From: an uncultured Sphingomonadaceae bacterium
GTDB taxonomy: Bacteria > Pseudomonadota > Alphaproteobacteria > Sphingomonadales > Sphingomonadaceae
Assembly: GCA_947493325.1 (NCBI GenBank)
Contig: CANLQI010000002.1
Location: forward strand, 186,001 to 250,000
Length of the DNA stretch: 64,000 nt
Direction: 5' to 3'
Shown here: piece after piece, positions 43,349-51,897 of the stretch
Position numbering within the stretch: position 1 is the first letter of the stretch
How the letters are laid out: each line of letters starts with the position of its first letter
Made by a program: the position numbers and the translations under genes
The notes under the pieces: generated by a model
Database searches by the model: none
What the model was told of the DNA's origin: nothing
Seen by the model: only the letters and a program-made list of their open reading frames with translations

Positions 43349-44184
43349 TCGGCTTTATCGGCAGTGTTTTTTCACCTTATTACAAGAAATCGGGCCGCGA
43401 TATTCCGCTCGACCACAGCTGCCTGAACATCGCGTTATATGGCCGCAGGGGCGCACGCTGGGTGATGACCGAGCGCGGCAAAGATGATGTGACGCAGCAG
43501 ACCGATGCACTGCAAATCGGGCCCAGCGCGATGCGCTGGGCAGGTGGCCGTCTGATTATCGATATCGAGGAACGCGACATCCGGCTCGGCATTCCGTGGC
43601 GGCGGCGCGTGAAGGGACAGGTCATATTGCACCCCGAAATGCTGAACGACCGCGCGTTCAAACTGGACGCCGGCGGCCATCACCACTGGCACGCGATAGC
43701 GCCCCGCGCGCGCATCGAAGTCAAGATGGAGCGCCCCGATATTTCGTGGAAAGGCAGCGGTTATCTGGACGGCAATTATGGCGATGAACCAATTGAGGAC
43801 GGTTTCAAAAGCTGGCACTGGTCACGCGCCCATGCGGGCCGCGATGTGGCCGTTATCTATGAAGGCACGCGCCGTGATGGCAGCCATTTTGCCAGCGCAT
43901 TGCGGTTCGATAACGCGGGCACACCGCGCGAGGAAGAGCTGCCGCTGGTCGCACCCCTGCCGCGCACATGGTGGGGGATGGAACGGCAAACGCGCGCCGA
44001 CCGCGGCCATGCTTCGGTCATGAAAACGTGGGAAGATTCGCCCTTTTACGCGCGCTCTGCATTATCGATGCGGATGTTCGGGGAGCCGGTGGTGGCGGTG
44101 CAGGAAAGCATCTCGCTTGACCGCCTGATCTTTCCGGTGGTCCAGTTCATGCTCCCCTATAAAATGCCGCGCGAGACCGGATAG
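43273..44184 (+). CDS. crtC: carotenoid 1,2-hydratase
   Basis: CrtC adds water across the C1,2 double bond of neurosporene or lycopene. Conserved parts are GYRWWYIDALSDDEAYGLTIIGFIGSVFSPYY, DHSCLNIALYG, HWHAIAPRARIEV, GSGYLDGNYGDEPIEDGFKSWHWSRAH and the C-terminal ESISLDRLIFPVVQFMLPYKMP. The only start that fits just before the conserved region is a GTG at 43273, giving 303 residues and a 76-bp overlap with crtD. An ATG at 43144 would give 346 residues and a longer overlap. The start is therefore uncertain. Confidence 0.88.
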   Translation: MVSPQGYRWWYIDALSDDEAYGLTIIGFIGSVFSPYYKKSGRDIPLDHSCLNIALYGRRGARWVMTERGKDDVTQQTDALQIGPSAMRWAGGRLIIDIEERDIRLGIPWRRRVKGQVILHPEMLNDRAFKLDAGGHHHWHAIAPRARIEVKMERPDISWKGSGYLDGNYGDEPIEDGFKSWHWSRAHAGRDVAVIYEGTRRDGSHFASALRFDNAGTPREEELPLVAPLPRTWWGMERQTRADRGHASVMKTWEDSPFYARSALSMRMFGEPVVAVQESISLDRLIFPVVQFMLPYKMPRETG

Positions 44185-44185
44185 G

Positions 44186-44365
44186 CTATTCAGGCAAGGC
44201 GTCCTGTGCCGTATCTTCGGATGCCTTTTTTGCAGCGGCTTTTTCCTTGTCCTTTGCAATTTCACGGTTGACCGACCACAGCTGCCAAAACCCGATGCCG
44301 AGCGCGACCGCGCCCGTAAAAATAATTTCGATAAAGCCCAGATTGTCCCACATACCGGTTTCCAT
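44186..44365 (-). CDS. 59-aa single-pass membrane protein
   Basis: This short gene is easily missed. Its product begins METGMWDNLGFIEIIFTGAV, has one membrane segment at about residues 9-30 ending in FWQLWSVNRE, and a charged, Lys/Ala/Glu-rich C-terminal tail of about 25 residues. A GGGAG ribosome site lies 7-11 bp before the ATG. Its stop codon is 1 bp from the convergent crtC stop, so the two are packed as tightly as other PGC genes. The size and topology resemble small accessory subunits of membrane complexes (for example CcoQ- or PufX-like proteins), but I recognise no family. Confidence 0.72.
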   Translation of the reverse strand: METGMWDNLGFIEIIFTGAVALGIGFWQLWSVNREIAKDKEKAAAKKASEDTAQDALPE

Positions 44366-44440
44366 GACTGCGCTCCCTTCACGCTGATGATGTAGCAGGA
44401 TACACCATTATTGCTGCATAGAATAGTGTCGGCTCCCTCT

Positions 44441-44585
44441 GTCATCCTGAACTTGTTTCAGGATCCATTTATAAACTGTCCTCGGTTTTTCGGATGGAGC
44501 AATGGGGTTTGCGGCAAAGTTCGGGACCCGGTGCAACAATCGTCATATAATTGCACCATGGATCCTGAAACAAGTTCAGGATGAC
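44441..44585. repeat. 28-bp perfect inverted repeat pair
   Basis: The arms 44441-44468 and 44558-44585 are exact reverse complements, with core CCTGAACTTGTTTCAGG that is itself hairpin-forming. The 89 bp between them includes another 7-bp stem (GGTGCAA/TTGCACC, 44530-44557). This is the form of a dispersed repeat unit common in sphingomonad and related genomes (TCATCCTGAAC...), here as a head-to-head pair. It separates the 59-aa gene from bchO. Confidence 0.8.
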
Positions 44586-44594
44586 GGGTGGGTA

Positions 44595-45485
44595 TCAGGA
44601 TGACGGCGGTGCAAACTCCGTTATGATCGCGGCGGCTTGCGCCCGGTCTTCCTCATGCGCCAGATGGCCGAGATTTTGTATCTCCCGTAGCGTGCAGCCT
44701 GGTATCCGCGCCGCCGCCTGCCTGATGGAATTTTCGGGGATCGCCTTGTCGCCCGCGGCATGGAGCAGCAATACGGGCGCCGTGATTTTGTCAAGCCGGT
44801 CGCGCAGCGTTTCCAGCCGCCAGTTCGCCATCATGCGGATCGCGCCGTCGCAGTGGCCTGCGCGGCTGAACAGGCGTTTGTAATATTCCACACCCGCGGC
44901 ATCAATGTCCGAGCCGGTCGAGCGTTTCAGGAACTTGCGAGTCTCGCCCGGGCCGCGTGCCAGCCGCGCAAAAATCCGCGGCACGAACGGGTTGATAAAC
45001 AGCATCATGGCAAGCTGCGGAAACAGTTTCGCCGCAAGGCCGGGAAAGGGCATCAGTGCGGGCGTAAAGCCCACCAGCGGCATATCCCATTCATTGTCGA
45101 GCAAAAGCTGCGCGCCAATGGCCGCGCCCGCCGAATGGCCCACGATCAATGCCGGTTCGGCATCCAGTTCCTCCAGCAGCATGCCCACCGATTTCGCCAT
45201 GCCGGGCAGGCTGACCTGGCGGTGCGCACGGGCGCGGGTAAAACCATGGCCCGGCAGATCCATCGCCACCACCTTATACTGCCGGGCCAGCAGCGGTATA
45301 ATATCGCGCCAGCTATGCGTGGCCGCGCCCGTGCCGTGCAGCAAAACGCACACAGGTGCGTCGCTCTTGTCCGGCCCCATCACCTGTACATGCCAGCGAT
45401 AGCCATCCGCCTCGACAAAATCGCTCACCGTGCGGTTGGGCCAGTCCTTGCCCTCAATCTCCCAGTCGGGATAATGCCTGCTCAT
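44595..45485 (-). CDS. bchO: BchO, alpha/beta hydrolase linked to Mg-chelatase genes
   Basis: BchO is conserved beside bchID in purple bacteria and is thought to support Mg-chelatase, but its reaction is not settled. The 296-residue protein has the alpha/beta-hydrolase fold with the oxyanion region CVLLHGTGAATHSW, the nucleophile elbow VGHSAGAA (serine), and the late histidine in IQNLGHLAHEE. The opening RHYPDWEIEGKDWPNRTVSDFVEADGYRWHVQVMG is typical of BchO. It overlaps bchD by ATGA. Confidence 0.93.
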   Translation of the reverse strand: MSRHYPDWEIEGKDWPNRTVSDFVEADGYRWHVQVMGPDKSDAPVCVLLHGTGAATHSWRDIIPLLARQYKVVAMDLPGHGFTRARAHRQVSLPGMAKSVGMLLEELDAEPALIVGHSAGAAIGAQLLLDNEWDMPLVGFTPALMPFPGLAAKLFPQLAMMLFINPFVPRIFARLARGPGETRKFLKRSTGSDIDAAGVEYYKRLFSRAGHCDGAIRMMANWRLETLRDRLDKITAPVLLLHAAGDKAIPENSIRQAAARIPGCTLREIQNLGHLAHEEDRAQAAAIITEFAPPSS

Positions 45486-47197
45486 GCCTTTTGCCCTTCA
45501 TTTACGCTTTCGATTGCCTGCACCATAGCAGCACTATTGGCGCGCGGCAGCGGCAGATATTTGCCGCGCAGCCAGTCTGCAAGCTGCGCGGCCTCGGCTC
45601 GCGGACGCGGTGAGATGTCGAGCGTGATGGCATTCAGCCCCTGCGCCGCGATGCCCTGCGCAATCTGCTGCACTTCTTCCATCGCGCCCTTACGGTCGGC
45701 ACTGCCATCCATCATGACATTGGCCTTGCCATCTGTCAGCAGCACGATTGTCGGTGTCTGCCCGCGTTTGAGCGCCGCTTCTGCCAGCCCCCGCGCCGCA
45801 AGCAGCCCGAGCGCCAGCGGCGTGCCACCGCCACCCGGCAATGCGCTGAGCGCCCGCCGTGCTCGCGTCAGCGAGCGCGTGGGCGGGAGCAGCAGGCTGG
45901 CCTCTGCCTGCCGGAAAGCGACCAGCGCCACCTGCGCGCGTTTCACATAGGCCTCGGCCAGCATCAGCTCAACTGCGCCCTTGGCTTCGGCCAGCCGCGC
46001 GAGCGCCGATGAACCCGACGCATCGACGGCAAATATCGTCAGGCTCTCACGCCGCTGCTCATAATGGCGTACATGCAAGTCGGATTTGCGGATATGCACT
46101 GTGCTTCTGCCCGGATCACCTGCCGCCTGCCGTCTTATGGTCTGCCATGGCGCGGCTGCGCGCAATGTGTCAATCAATGCGAGCTTCCTGCCATGCCCGG
46201 GGATGCCGGGCCGCGACCCCAGGGGCCGCCCGCGCTGTGCAGACTTTTGCTTTTGCCCGGACCGGCCCGCCTGCCCTTTACTGATGCCGTGCATCTGTCC
46301 GTCTATCTGCTCCAGTATATGCGGCGGTATGGCAGCAGCGGCGGCTTCAAGCAGCATATCTTCGGGCGGCATATTTTGCGTGCTCTCTTCGTCGTCCGCA
46401 TCGGACGTATCATTGTCCGAACGATCCTCGGGCGGGGGAGGTGGAGGTTCCTCAAGATCCTCTTGGGCGTTTGGCAATTGCGTGGCGCGCGGGCCGAATA
46501 TAAGACGGACTGCGGCCTGCATATCCACTTCGTCCGTTTTTGCCTGACCATATAAAGCCGCATGCGCGCGCGCAGCATTCTGCGCAAACAAAAGCGGGCG
46601 AACCGAAACGATGCCAAGCACCGCAGCCGTTGCCGCCAGATCATGACGCTGTTTCTTGGTGAGCGGCCTGACTTTCGGTGCGGCGGGCATGATGGAAAGT
46701 TCGCCGCCCAGCTCCCGCGCAGCCGACATATTGCAATGGAAAGCGATGCGTTCCATCAACACCTTGGGCGGGGCTTCATCTGCCTCTATCCCGTCGTCGA
46801 GCAGAATGACTGCCAGATCGCCCATGTCCATCGCTTGCGCAATATGCGCCGCGACATCCTCTGCCATGCGTTCCGCCATAGGCAGTATCACCGCGCCGCC
46901 CGCCGCCTCTGTCAGCAGACCCCTGCGATGCACGCTGCGCCCCTGTGCCAGCGTCGCGGTCAGGTCGATCCCGCCGAGCAATCGTTCGCTATCTGCGCTT
47001 GCGGGGATTTTTATAACGGGTCTGTTTTTCGCTATGCCGGTTTGCAACTGCGCCACCAACTCATCACGAACAGGCCCGTATCCGCGCAGGCATATGCCGC
47101 CAAATGCATGCGGGCTTTGCAGAAATAGCTGCGCGGCCAAAAGGGTGTCGGAGATATCCGGTTCGCGGGTATCCGTCCGGTCCTGCGTCAATATCAA
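45482..47197 (-). CDS. bchD: magnesium chelatase D subunit
   Basis: BchD forms with BchI the double-ring AAA+ motor of Mg-chelatase. The 571-residue protein has a degenerate AAA+ domain (about 1-240), an acidic Pro-rich linker (about 243-285, with a run of six prolines) and a von Willebrand A domain with the MIDAS motif DASGS at 392-396 and GGGGTPLALGL later. The degenerate P-loop region and linker are normal for the D subunit. ATGA overlaps join it to bchI and bchO. Confidence 0.96.
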   Translation of the reverse strand: MILTQDRTDTREPDISDTLLAAQLFLQSPHAFGGICLRGYGPVRDELVAQLQTGIAKNRPVIKIPASADSERLLGGIDLTATLAQGRSVHRRGLLTEAAGGAVILPMAERMAEDVAAHIAQAMDMGDLAVILLDDGIEADEAPPKVLMERIAFHCNMSAARELGGELSIMPAAPKVRPLTKKQRHDLAATAAVLGIVSVRPLLFAQNAARAHAALYGQAKTDEVDMQAAVRLIFGPRATQLPNAQEDLEEPPPPPPEDRSDNDTSDADDEESTQNMPPEDMLLEAAAAAIPPHILEQIDGQMHGISKGQAGRSGQKQKSAQRGRPLGSRPGIPGHGRKLALIDTLRAAAPWQTIRRQAAGDPGRSTVHIRKSDLHVRHYEQRRESLTIFAVDASGSSALARLAEAKGAVELMLAEAYVKRAQVALVAFRQAEASLLLPPTRSLTRARRALSALPGGGGTPLALGLLAARGLAEAALKRGQTPTIVLLTDGKANVMMDGSADRKGAMEEVQQIAQGIAAQGLNAITLDISPRPRAEAAQLADWLRGKYLPLPRANSAAMVQAIESVNEGQKA

Positions 47198-48195
47198 CTG
47201 AACAGCTCTTTGATCGCCAGTTCGATCCGCACCGTTGATCCTGTTTCATCCAGCACATCACGGCGGAGCCGGTGCCGCAGCGATAATGGCGCCATTTGCG
47301 TAAGGTGCGCGCGGGTGACTTTATCGTCGCCCTGCAATGCCGCCAGCGCCCGCGCGCCGCGCATCAATGTGAGTTCACCGCGCAGGCCATCTGCCCCCAC
47401 TGTCTTGCACAGTGCGGCTGTATCTTTCAGGATTTGTGCGGGCGTCTTCACATTCGCCAATGCCTTTTTGGCGCGCGCAATCTGGCGCAGCACTTTGCCA
47501 TCGGCGCTTTTCCATTTGGCTGCAAACTTCACCGCACTACGCTCCTGCGCATCGCAGCGGCGCATGATTTCAACGCGCTCTTCAATCGCTTCGGGGGTGC
47601 GCACTTCCACGGATAAACCAAACCGGTCGAGCAGCTGCGGGCGCAATTCGCCTTCCTCGGGATTGCCGCTCCCAATCAGCACAAAACGTGCCGGATGCCG
47701 GATACTCAGCCCATCGCGCTCGACCAGATTCTCGCCCGATGCTGCAACATCAAGCAATAAGTCAACCACATGATCCTCCAGCAGGTTAATCTCGTCAATA
47801 TACAAGAAGCCCCGGTGCGCCTTCGCGAGCAGCCCGGGTTCGAAATGCTTTTCGCCATGCGCCAGCGCGCGTTCCAGATCGAGTGTGCCCAGCACGCGGT
47901 CCTCGGTCGACCCCAGCGGCAAATCCACAAACGGCACTGCCATTTTACGCACCCGTTTACTGGTGCAGGGATCGGGGCAATCCTGCTGCGCTTCCGGTTC
48001 GCAATTGAACCGGCAATTCTCAACCACGCGGATCGGCGGCAAAGTCGCCGCCAGCGCCCGCGCCGCCGTCGATTTGCCCGTGCCGCGATCGCCAAAAATC
48101 ATGACCCCGCCGATGCGCGCATCCACCGCCGCAACCAGCAACGCCAGCTTCATCTCATCCTGACCAACGATGGCGCTAAAAGGAAAAATGCCCAT
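47194..48195 (-). CDS. bchI: magnesium chelatase ATPase subunit I
   Basis: BchI is the active AAA+ ATPase subunit. The 333-residue protein has PFSAIVGQDEMKLALLVAAVDARIGGVMIFGDRGTGKST (Walker A at 35-43), the Walker B region FLYIDEINLLEDH, and GSGNPEEGELRPQLLDRFGLSV with sensor and arginine-finger residues. It heads the bchI-D-O unit, 148 bp from the divergent moaA. I see no perfect PpsR operator in that gap. Confidence 0.97.
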   Translation of the reverse strand: MGIFPFSAIVGQDEMKLALLVAAVDARIGGVMIFGDRGTGKSTAARALAATLPPIRVVENCRFNCEPEAQQDCPDPCTSKRVRKMAVPFVDLPLGSTEDRVLGTLDLERALAHGEKHFEPGLLAKAHRGFLYIDEINLLEDHVVDLLLDVAASGENLVERDGLSIRHPARFVLIGSGNPEEGELRPQLLDRFGLSVEVRTPEAIEERVEIMRRCDAQERSAVKFAAKWKSADGKVLRQIARAKKALANVKTPAQILKDTAALCKTVGADGLRGELTLMRGARALAALQGDDKVTRAHLTQMAPLSLRHRLRRDVLDETGSTVRIELAIKELFS

Positions 48196-48343
48196 GCGCG
48201 AACCTTAGCACATGAATGTCCGACCGCAAGCGCCAACAGGCGGCATGTAAATCAATATAGGGCGATATGATTATGTTATGTTTCAGGGATACGCGGCGAA
48301 ACTTCTTGCGACTACACGCCCTACAAGGCAAACTCAATTCATC

Positions 48344-49363
48344 ATGACGAACTCAACAGAGCGCACAGACACACCGCTTATAGATGCATTCGGGCGGCAA
48401 ATTACATATGTGCGCGTTTCCGTCACCGACAGGTGTGATTTGCGTTGCAATTACTGCATGCCGGAAAAAATGCGATTCCTGCCGCGCAAAGATTTGTTGA
48501 CACTCGAAGAGCTTGAACAGCTTATCATGACTTTCATCGGGCGCGGCGCACGCAGGGTACGGCTGACCGGTGGAGAGCCTTTGGTGCGCAAAGGGATTGA
48601 TACATTGATAGCCCGTCTGGGTGAACAGGTCGCCTCAGGCGCGTTGGAAGAGATCACGCTGACAACGAACGGGACGCAGCTTGCCCGGCATGCGCGCAGT
48701 CTGGCACAGGCTGGCATCAAGCGTCTCAACGTCTCCTTGGACACGCTCGACCCGCATAAGTTTCATGAAATCACACGCCGAGATGCACTGTTAGATGTGC
48801 TGCGCGGCATTGATGCGGCACAGGCCGAAGGCATCAGGATCAAACTCAATACCGTGGCTCTGAAAGACGTAAACGAGGATGAACTGCCCGATATGATCGC
48901 GTGGGCGCATGGCCGCGGGCATGATATGACGTTGATAGAAATCATGCCAATGGGCGCAGTGGATGCGGATAGATATGACCAATATCTGCCTTTGTCCCAG
49001 GTGCGCAATAATCTGGAAAAACACTGGACGCTTCAACCGCTTTCAATGCGCACGGGTGGTCCGGCACGCTATGTCGAAGTAGAAGAGACCGGCGGCAGGC
49101 TGGGCTTTATCACGCCGCTCACACAGAATTTCTGTGATGGATGCAACCGTGTACGGCTGACCTGTACGGGACAGCTATATATGTGTCTGGGTCAGGAGGA
49201 TCGCTGCGATCTTCGCGCGGTGCTGCGTGAACAGGGACCGGAAGCGATAGCTTCTGCGCTGGATAAGGCCATAGCGCAAAAGCCCAAAGGGCATGATTTT
49301 ACCATCAGAAGACAGTCACAAAAACCCGCTGTACCGCGGACCATGTCGGCGACAGGAGGCTGA
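48344..49363 (+). CDS. moaA: GTP 3',8-cyclase MoaA
   Basis: MoaA is the radical-SAM enzyme that starts molybdenum cofactor synthesis from GTP. With the ATG giving MTNSTERTDTPLIDAFGRQ it has 339 residues. Cys31, Cys35 and Cys38 (CDLRCNYC) bind the SAM cluster; the C-terminal cluster cysteines are in FCDGCNRVRLTCTGQLYMC, and the chain ends in the required GG. A longer reading from 48278 lacks family resemblance. moaD begins at the very next base. Confidence 0.95.
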   Translation: MTNSTERTDTPLIDAFGRQITYVRVSVTDRCDLRCNYCMPEKMRFLPRKDLLTLEELEQLIMTFIGRGARRVRLTGGEPLVRKGIDTLIARLGEQVASGALEEITLTTNGTQLARHARSLAQAGIKRLNVSLDTLDPHKFHEITRRDALLDVLRGIDAAQAEGIRIKLNTVALKDVNEDELPDMIAWAHGRGHDMTLIEIMPMGAVDADRYDQYLPLSQVRNNLEKHWTLQPLSMRTGGPARYVEVEETGGRLGFITPLTQNFCDGCNRVRLTCTGQLYMCLGQEDRCDLRAVLREQGPEAIASALDKAIAQKPKGHDFTIRRQSQKPAVPRTMSATGG

Positions 49364-49612
49364 ATGGCACAGCTCGCATTTTACGGTAAGCTTCGGGATA
49401 TTATGGGCTGTGATATGGAACTGGAATTGCCCGCTAACGTCAAGACATTGAACGCGCTGCAGGACCATTTGACCCAGGCATATACGGGTTTTGGCGACGT
49501 CTTTTCGCACACCCGGACAAAAGTTGTTCTGAACGATGTGCTTGTGCACTCGGATATGCCGATTACGGATGCGGACAGAATAGAATTTCTGCCGCCCTTC
49601 AGCGGAGGGTGA
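49364..49612 (+). CDS. moaD: molybdopterin synthase small subunit MoaD
   Basis: MoaD is the ubiquitin-like sulfur carrier of molybdopterin synthase. The 82-residue protein has the beta-grasp pattern LAFYGKLRDIMGCDMELELP, DADRIEFLPPFSGG, and the C-terminal double glycine needed for thiocarboxylate formation. It sits directly between moaA and moaE. Confidence 0.95.
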   Translation: MAQLAFYGKLRDIMGCDMELELPANVKTLNALQDHLTQAYTGFGDVFSHTRTKVVLNDVLVHSDMPITDADRIEFLPPFSGG

Positions 49613-49613
49613 C

Positions 49614-50057
49614 ATGATCAGCCTCTGCGCCGAAACATTTGACCCCTACGCCCTACTGAAAGAATTCACCAAAAATACGGGCGATGCCGGTGCAGTTGCG
49701 AGCTTTATTGGATTGGTGCGCAAAGAGGGAGCGGCTGATGTTTCCGCCCTGATATTGGAGCACCATCCCCAGCTTACACAACAATCCATTGAACAGGCCG
49801 TGGATGGCGTCATGCAGCGGTGGGACTTGCTGGACGTGCGGGTCGTTCATAGAATTGGCCGTGTCGAAACAGGCGAGCCGATCGTATTGGTGGCCACTGC
49901 AGCAGCGCATCGCCGGGCAGCTTTTGAAAGCTGTGATATGCTGATGGATTTTCTGAAAACCGATGCGCCTTTCTGGAAAAAGGAACTGACTGCAAGCGGT
50001 GAAAACTGGATTGAGCCCAGCGCCGAAGATTATCAGAACCGGTCGCGCTGGGATTAG
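49614..50057 (+). CDS. moaE: molybdopterin synthase large subunit MoaE
   Basis: MoaE joins with thiocarboxylated MoaD to insert the dithiolene sulfurs into precursor Z. The 147-residue protein has GAVASFIGLVRKEG, LILEHHPQLTQQSIE, VVHRIGRVETGEPIVLVATAAAHRRAAFESCD and the late FWKKE with the active-site lysine pair. It starts 1 bp after moaD. Confidence 0.95.
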   Translation: MISLCAETFDPYALLKEFTKNTGDAGAVASFIGLVRKEGAADVSALILEHHPQLTQQSIEQAVDGVMQRWDLLDVRVVHRIGRVETGEPIVLVATAAAHRRAAFESCDMLMDFLKTDAPFWKKELTASGENWIEPSAEDYQNRSRWD

Positions 50058-50062
50058 GGGAA

Positions 50063-50824
50063 ATGACTGCGATTATCTGGCTCGCCGCGCTCTTCTTCCT
50101 GACGGCATTGCTCTATGCTTCTGTGGGTTTTGGTGGCGGGTCGACTTATACCGCCTTGCTCATTCTGTCAGGCGCGGCCTACCCATCCATTCCGATAATA
50201 TCGCTGATCTGCAATATTATCGTGGTGACGGGCGGTGTGTGGCAATTTGCCAAAGCCGGGTACATCAATATTTCCCGCGTTTGGCCGCTTATCGTGATTT
50301 CGGTTCCTGCTGCATGGCTGGGCGGGAGCATTGCGATACCGGAAGATGTTCTTGTAACCTTGCTGGGGTTTGCCCTGTTGGTGGCGGGTCTCCATTTACT
50401 GCGCGATTGGAAACCCGGCATCACGCATGATGATGAAAGATATACACCTGCGCCAATGGCTCTGCTTATGGGCGGCGCTATTGGTTTTCTATCTGGCATC
50501 GTCGGGATAGGCGGCGGGATATTCCTTGCGCCCATATTATATTTTACCCGTTGGGGTTCGGCCAAGCTGATTGCAGCAACATGCAGCCTGTTCATCCTGG
50601 TAAACTCGGTTGCCGGTCTTGCCGGTCAATTGATGAAAACAGGCCCGGGCAGTGCGGCTGAAAATTTGCAGCAATACCTGCCCTTGTTTATCGCAGTGCT
50701 GATCGGGGGGCAAATTGGCGCGCGATTGGGAAGCGTTTCTTTCAGCCAGAAATTTATCAAACGCGCCACTGCTGCCCTTATACTTTTTGTGGCAATACGT
50801 TTACTCTTGCGAAACTGGATGTGA
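50063..50824 (+). CDS. TauE/SafE family sulfite/organosulfur exporter
   Basis: The 253-residue protein has about eight membrane segments and the paired family motifs LLYASVGFGGGSTYTALLIL (N-terminal half) and GGAIGFLSGIVGIGGGIFLAPILYF (C-terminal half). TauE/SafE proteins export sulfite, sulfoacetate or other small sulfur anions. Its place between moaE and moaB, 5 bp after moaE with an AGGGGAA ribosome site, is unexpected. It may balance sulfur species linked to molybdopterin synthesis or a molybdoenzyme such as sulfite dehydrogenase; this is inference. Confidence 0.85.
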   Translation: MTAIIWLAALFFLTALLYASVGFGGGSTYTALLILSGAAYPSIPIISLICNIIVVTGGVWQFAKAGYINISRVWPLIVISVPAAWLGGSIAIPEDVLVTLLGFALLVAGLHLLRDWKPGITHDDERYTPAPMALLMGGAIGFLSGIVGIGGGIFLAPILYFTRWGSAKLIAATCSLFILVNSVAGLAGQLMKTGPGSAAENLQQYLPLFIAVLIGGQIGARLGSVSFSQKFIKRATAALILFVAIRLLLRNWM

Positions 50825-50869
50825 CTGGTGTGTGCGTTACAAATTAATATATTGCTCTAGGAGACCGAT

Positions 50870-51400
50870 ATGCATGGAATAGATGACAGCCGTATTTTCA
50901 AACCCGTCCGTATCGCGATTTTGACGGTCACGGACTCCAGAACGATGGAAACCGATACTTCGGGCGCATTGCTGATCGAAAGACTTGAAACCGCCGGACA
51001 CAGCCTGGCCGGACGCGCAATAGTGGCAGATGATATCGGTGCTATTCAAAGTCAGGTCACAGGATGGATTGATGATCCGGATGTTGATGTCGTGATATCA
51101 ACCGGCGGAACCGGCCTGACTGGCCGTGACGTGACACCCGAAGCAGTTACGCCGTTGATGGACAAGATCATTGACGGTTTCTCGGTCATTTTCCATCAAG
51201 TGAGCTATCAAACTGTTGGCTTGGCGACACTGCAATCCCGCGCGATTGCGGGCGTGGCCAAAGGCACGTTTATATTCGCACTGCCCGGTTCCAATGGTGC
51301 GATACGCGATGGGTGGGACAAGGTGATCAAACATGAACTGGATAGCAGGCAGGTTCCGTGTAACCTGGTCGAACTAATGCCGCGTCTGATGGAGGTATGA
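50870..51400 (+). CDS. moaB: molybdenum cofactor biosynthesis protein MoaB/MogA type
   Basis: This protein family adenylylates molybdopterin before molybdenum insertion. The 176-residue protein has [41 protein letters not shown] and [22 protein letters not shown]. Hexameric MoaB and trimeric MogA share these motifs; the extended N-terminus and length fit MoaB. The moaC start overlaps its stop by ATGA. Confidence 0.92.
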   Translation: MHGIDDSRIFKPVRIAILTVTDSRTMETDTSGALLIERLETAGHSLAGRAIVADDIGAIQSQVTGWIDDPDVDVVISTGGTGLTGRDVTPEAVTPLMDKIIDGFSVIFHQVSYQTVGLATLQSRAIAGVAKGTFIFALPGSNGAIRDGWDKVIKHELDSRQVPCNLVELMPRLMEV

Positions 51401-51897
51401 TGCAGGAAAAATCACCAGACAAGCTGACGCATTTTGATGGCGATGGTCGTGTGCATATGGTCGATGTTTCAGGCAAGGCAGAAAGCATTCGGACTGCGAC
51501 CGCACGCGGCAGTGTGGCATTCACCAAAGAAGCATATTCGGCTTTACGTTCCAGGGGCGTGAAAAAAGGCGATATTCGTTTGGTGGCTGAATTGGCGGGT
51601 ATACAGGCCGCGAAGCAAACCGCTTCTCTCATCCCCCTATGCCATCCATTGCCGATAAGTTCGGTAAAGGTACATGTTGATTTTAACGATGCGCGCCACG
51701 CGCTTGACGTGACGGCTTCGGTAAAAACAACGGGACAGACAGGTGTGGAGATGGAGGCTTTGACCGCCGTGTCCGTCGCTTGTCTGACCATCTATGATAT
51801 GGCCAAATCGATTGATAAAGGCATGACCATCAAAGACATCGAACTAATCCAGAAAACCGGCGGCAAGTCTGGTGACTACAAACGGCCCGATTCATGA
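51397..51897 (+). CDS. moaC: cyclic pyranopterin monophosphate synthase accessory protein MoaC
   Basis: MoaC converts the MoaA product to cyclic pyranopterin monophosphate. The 166-residue protein has MVDVSGK near the N-terminus, LIPLCHPLPIS, TGQTGVEMEALTAVSVACLTIYDMAKSIDKGM and the terminal KTGGKSG. All family active-site residues appear to be present. It overlaps moaB and moeA at its two ends. Confidence 0.95.
   Translation: MMQEKSPDKLTHFDGDGRVHMVDVSGKAESIRTATARGSVAFTKEAYSALRSRGVKKGDIRLVAELAGIQAAKQTASLIPLCHPLPISSVKVHVDFNDARHALDVTASVKTTGQTGVEMEALTAVSVACLTIYDMAKSIDKGMTIKDIELIQKTGGKSGDYKRPDS

Noticed and set aside
44062-44445. 127-codon minus-strand frame over crtC's end
   Set aside because: Overlaps conserved CrtC coding sequence; the real gene in this place is the 59-aa frame at 44186-44365.
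48196-48343. Molybdenum-cofactor riboswitch before moaA
   Set aside because: The 148-bp gap shows no arrangement I can match to the Moco RNA motif.
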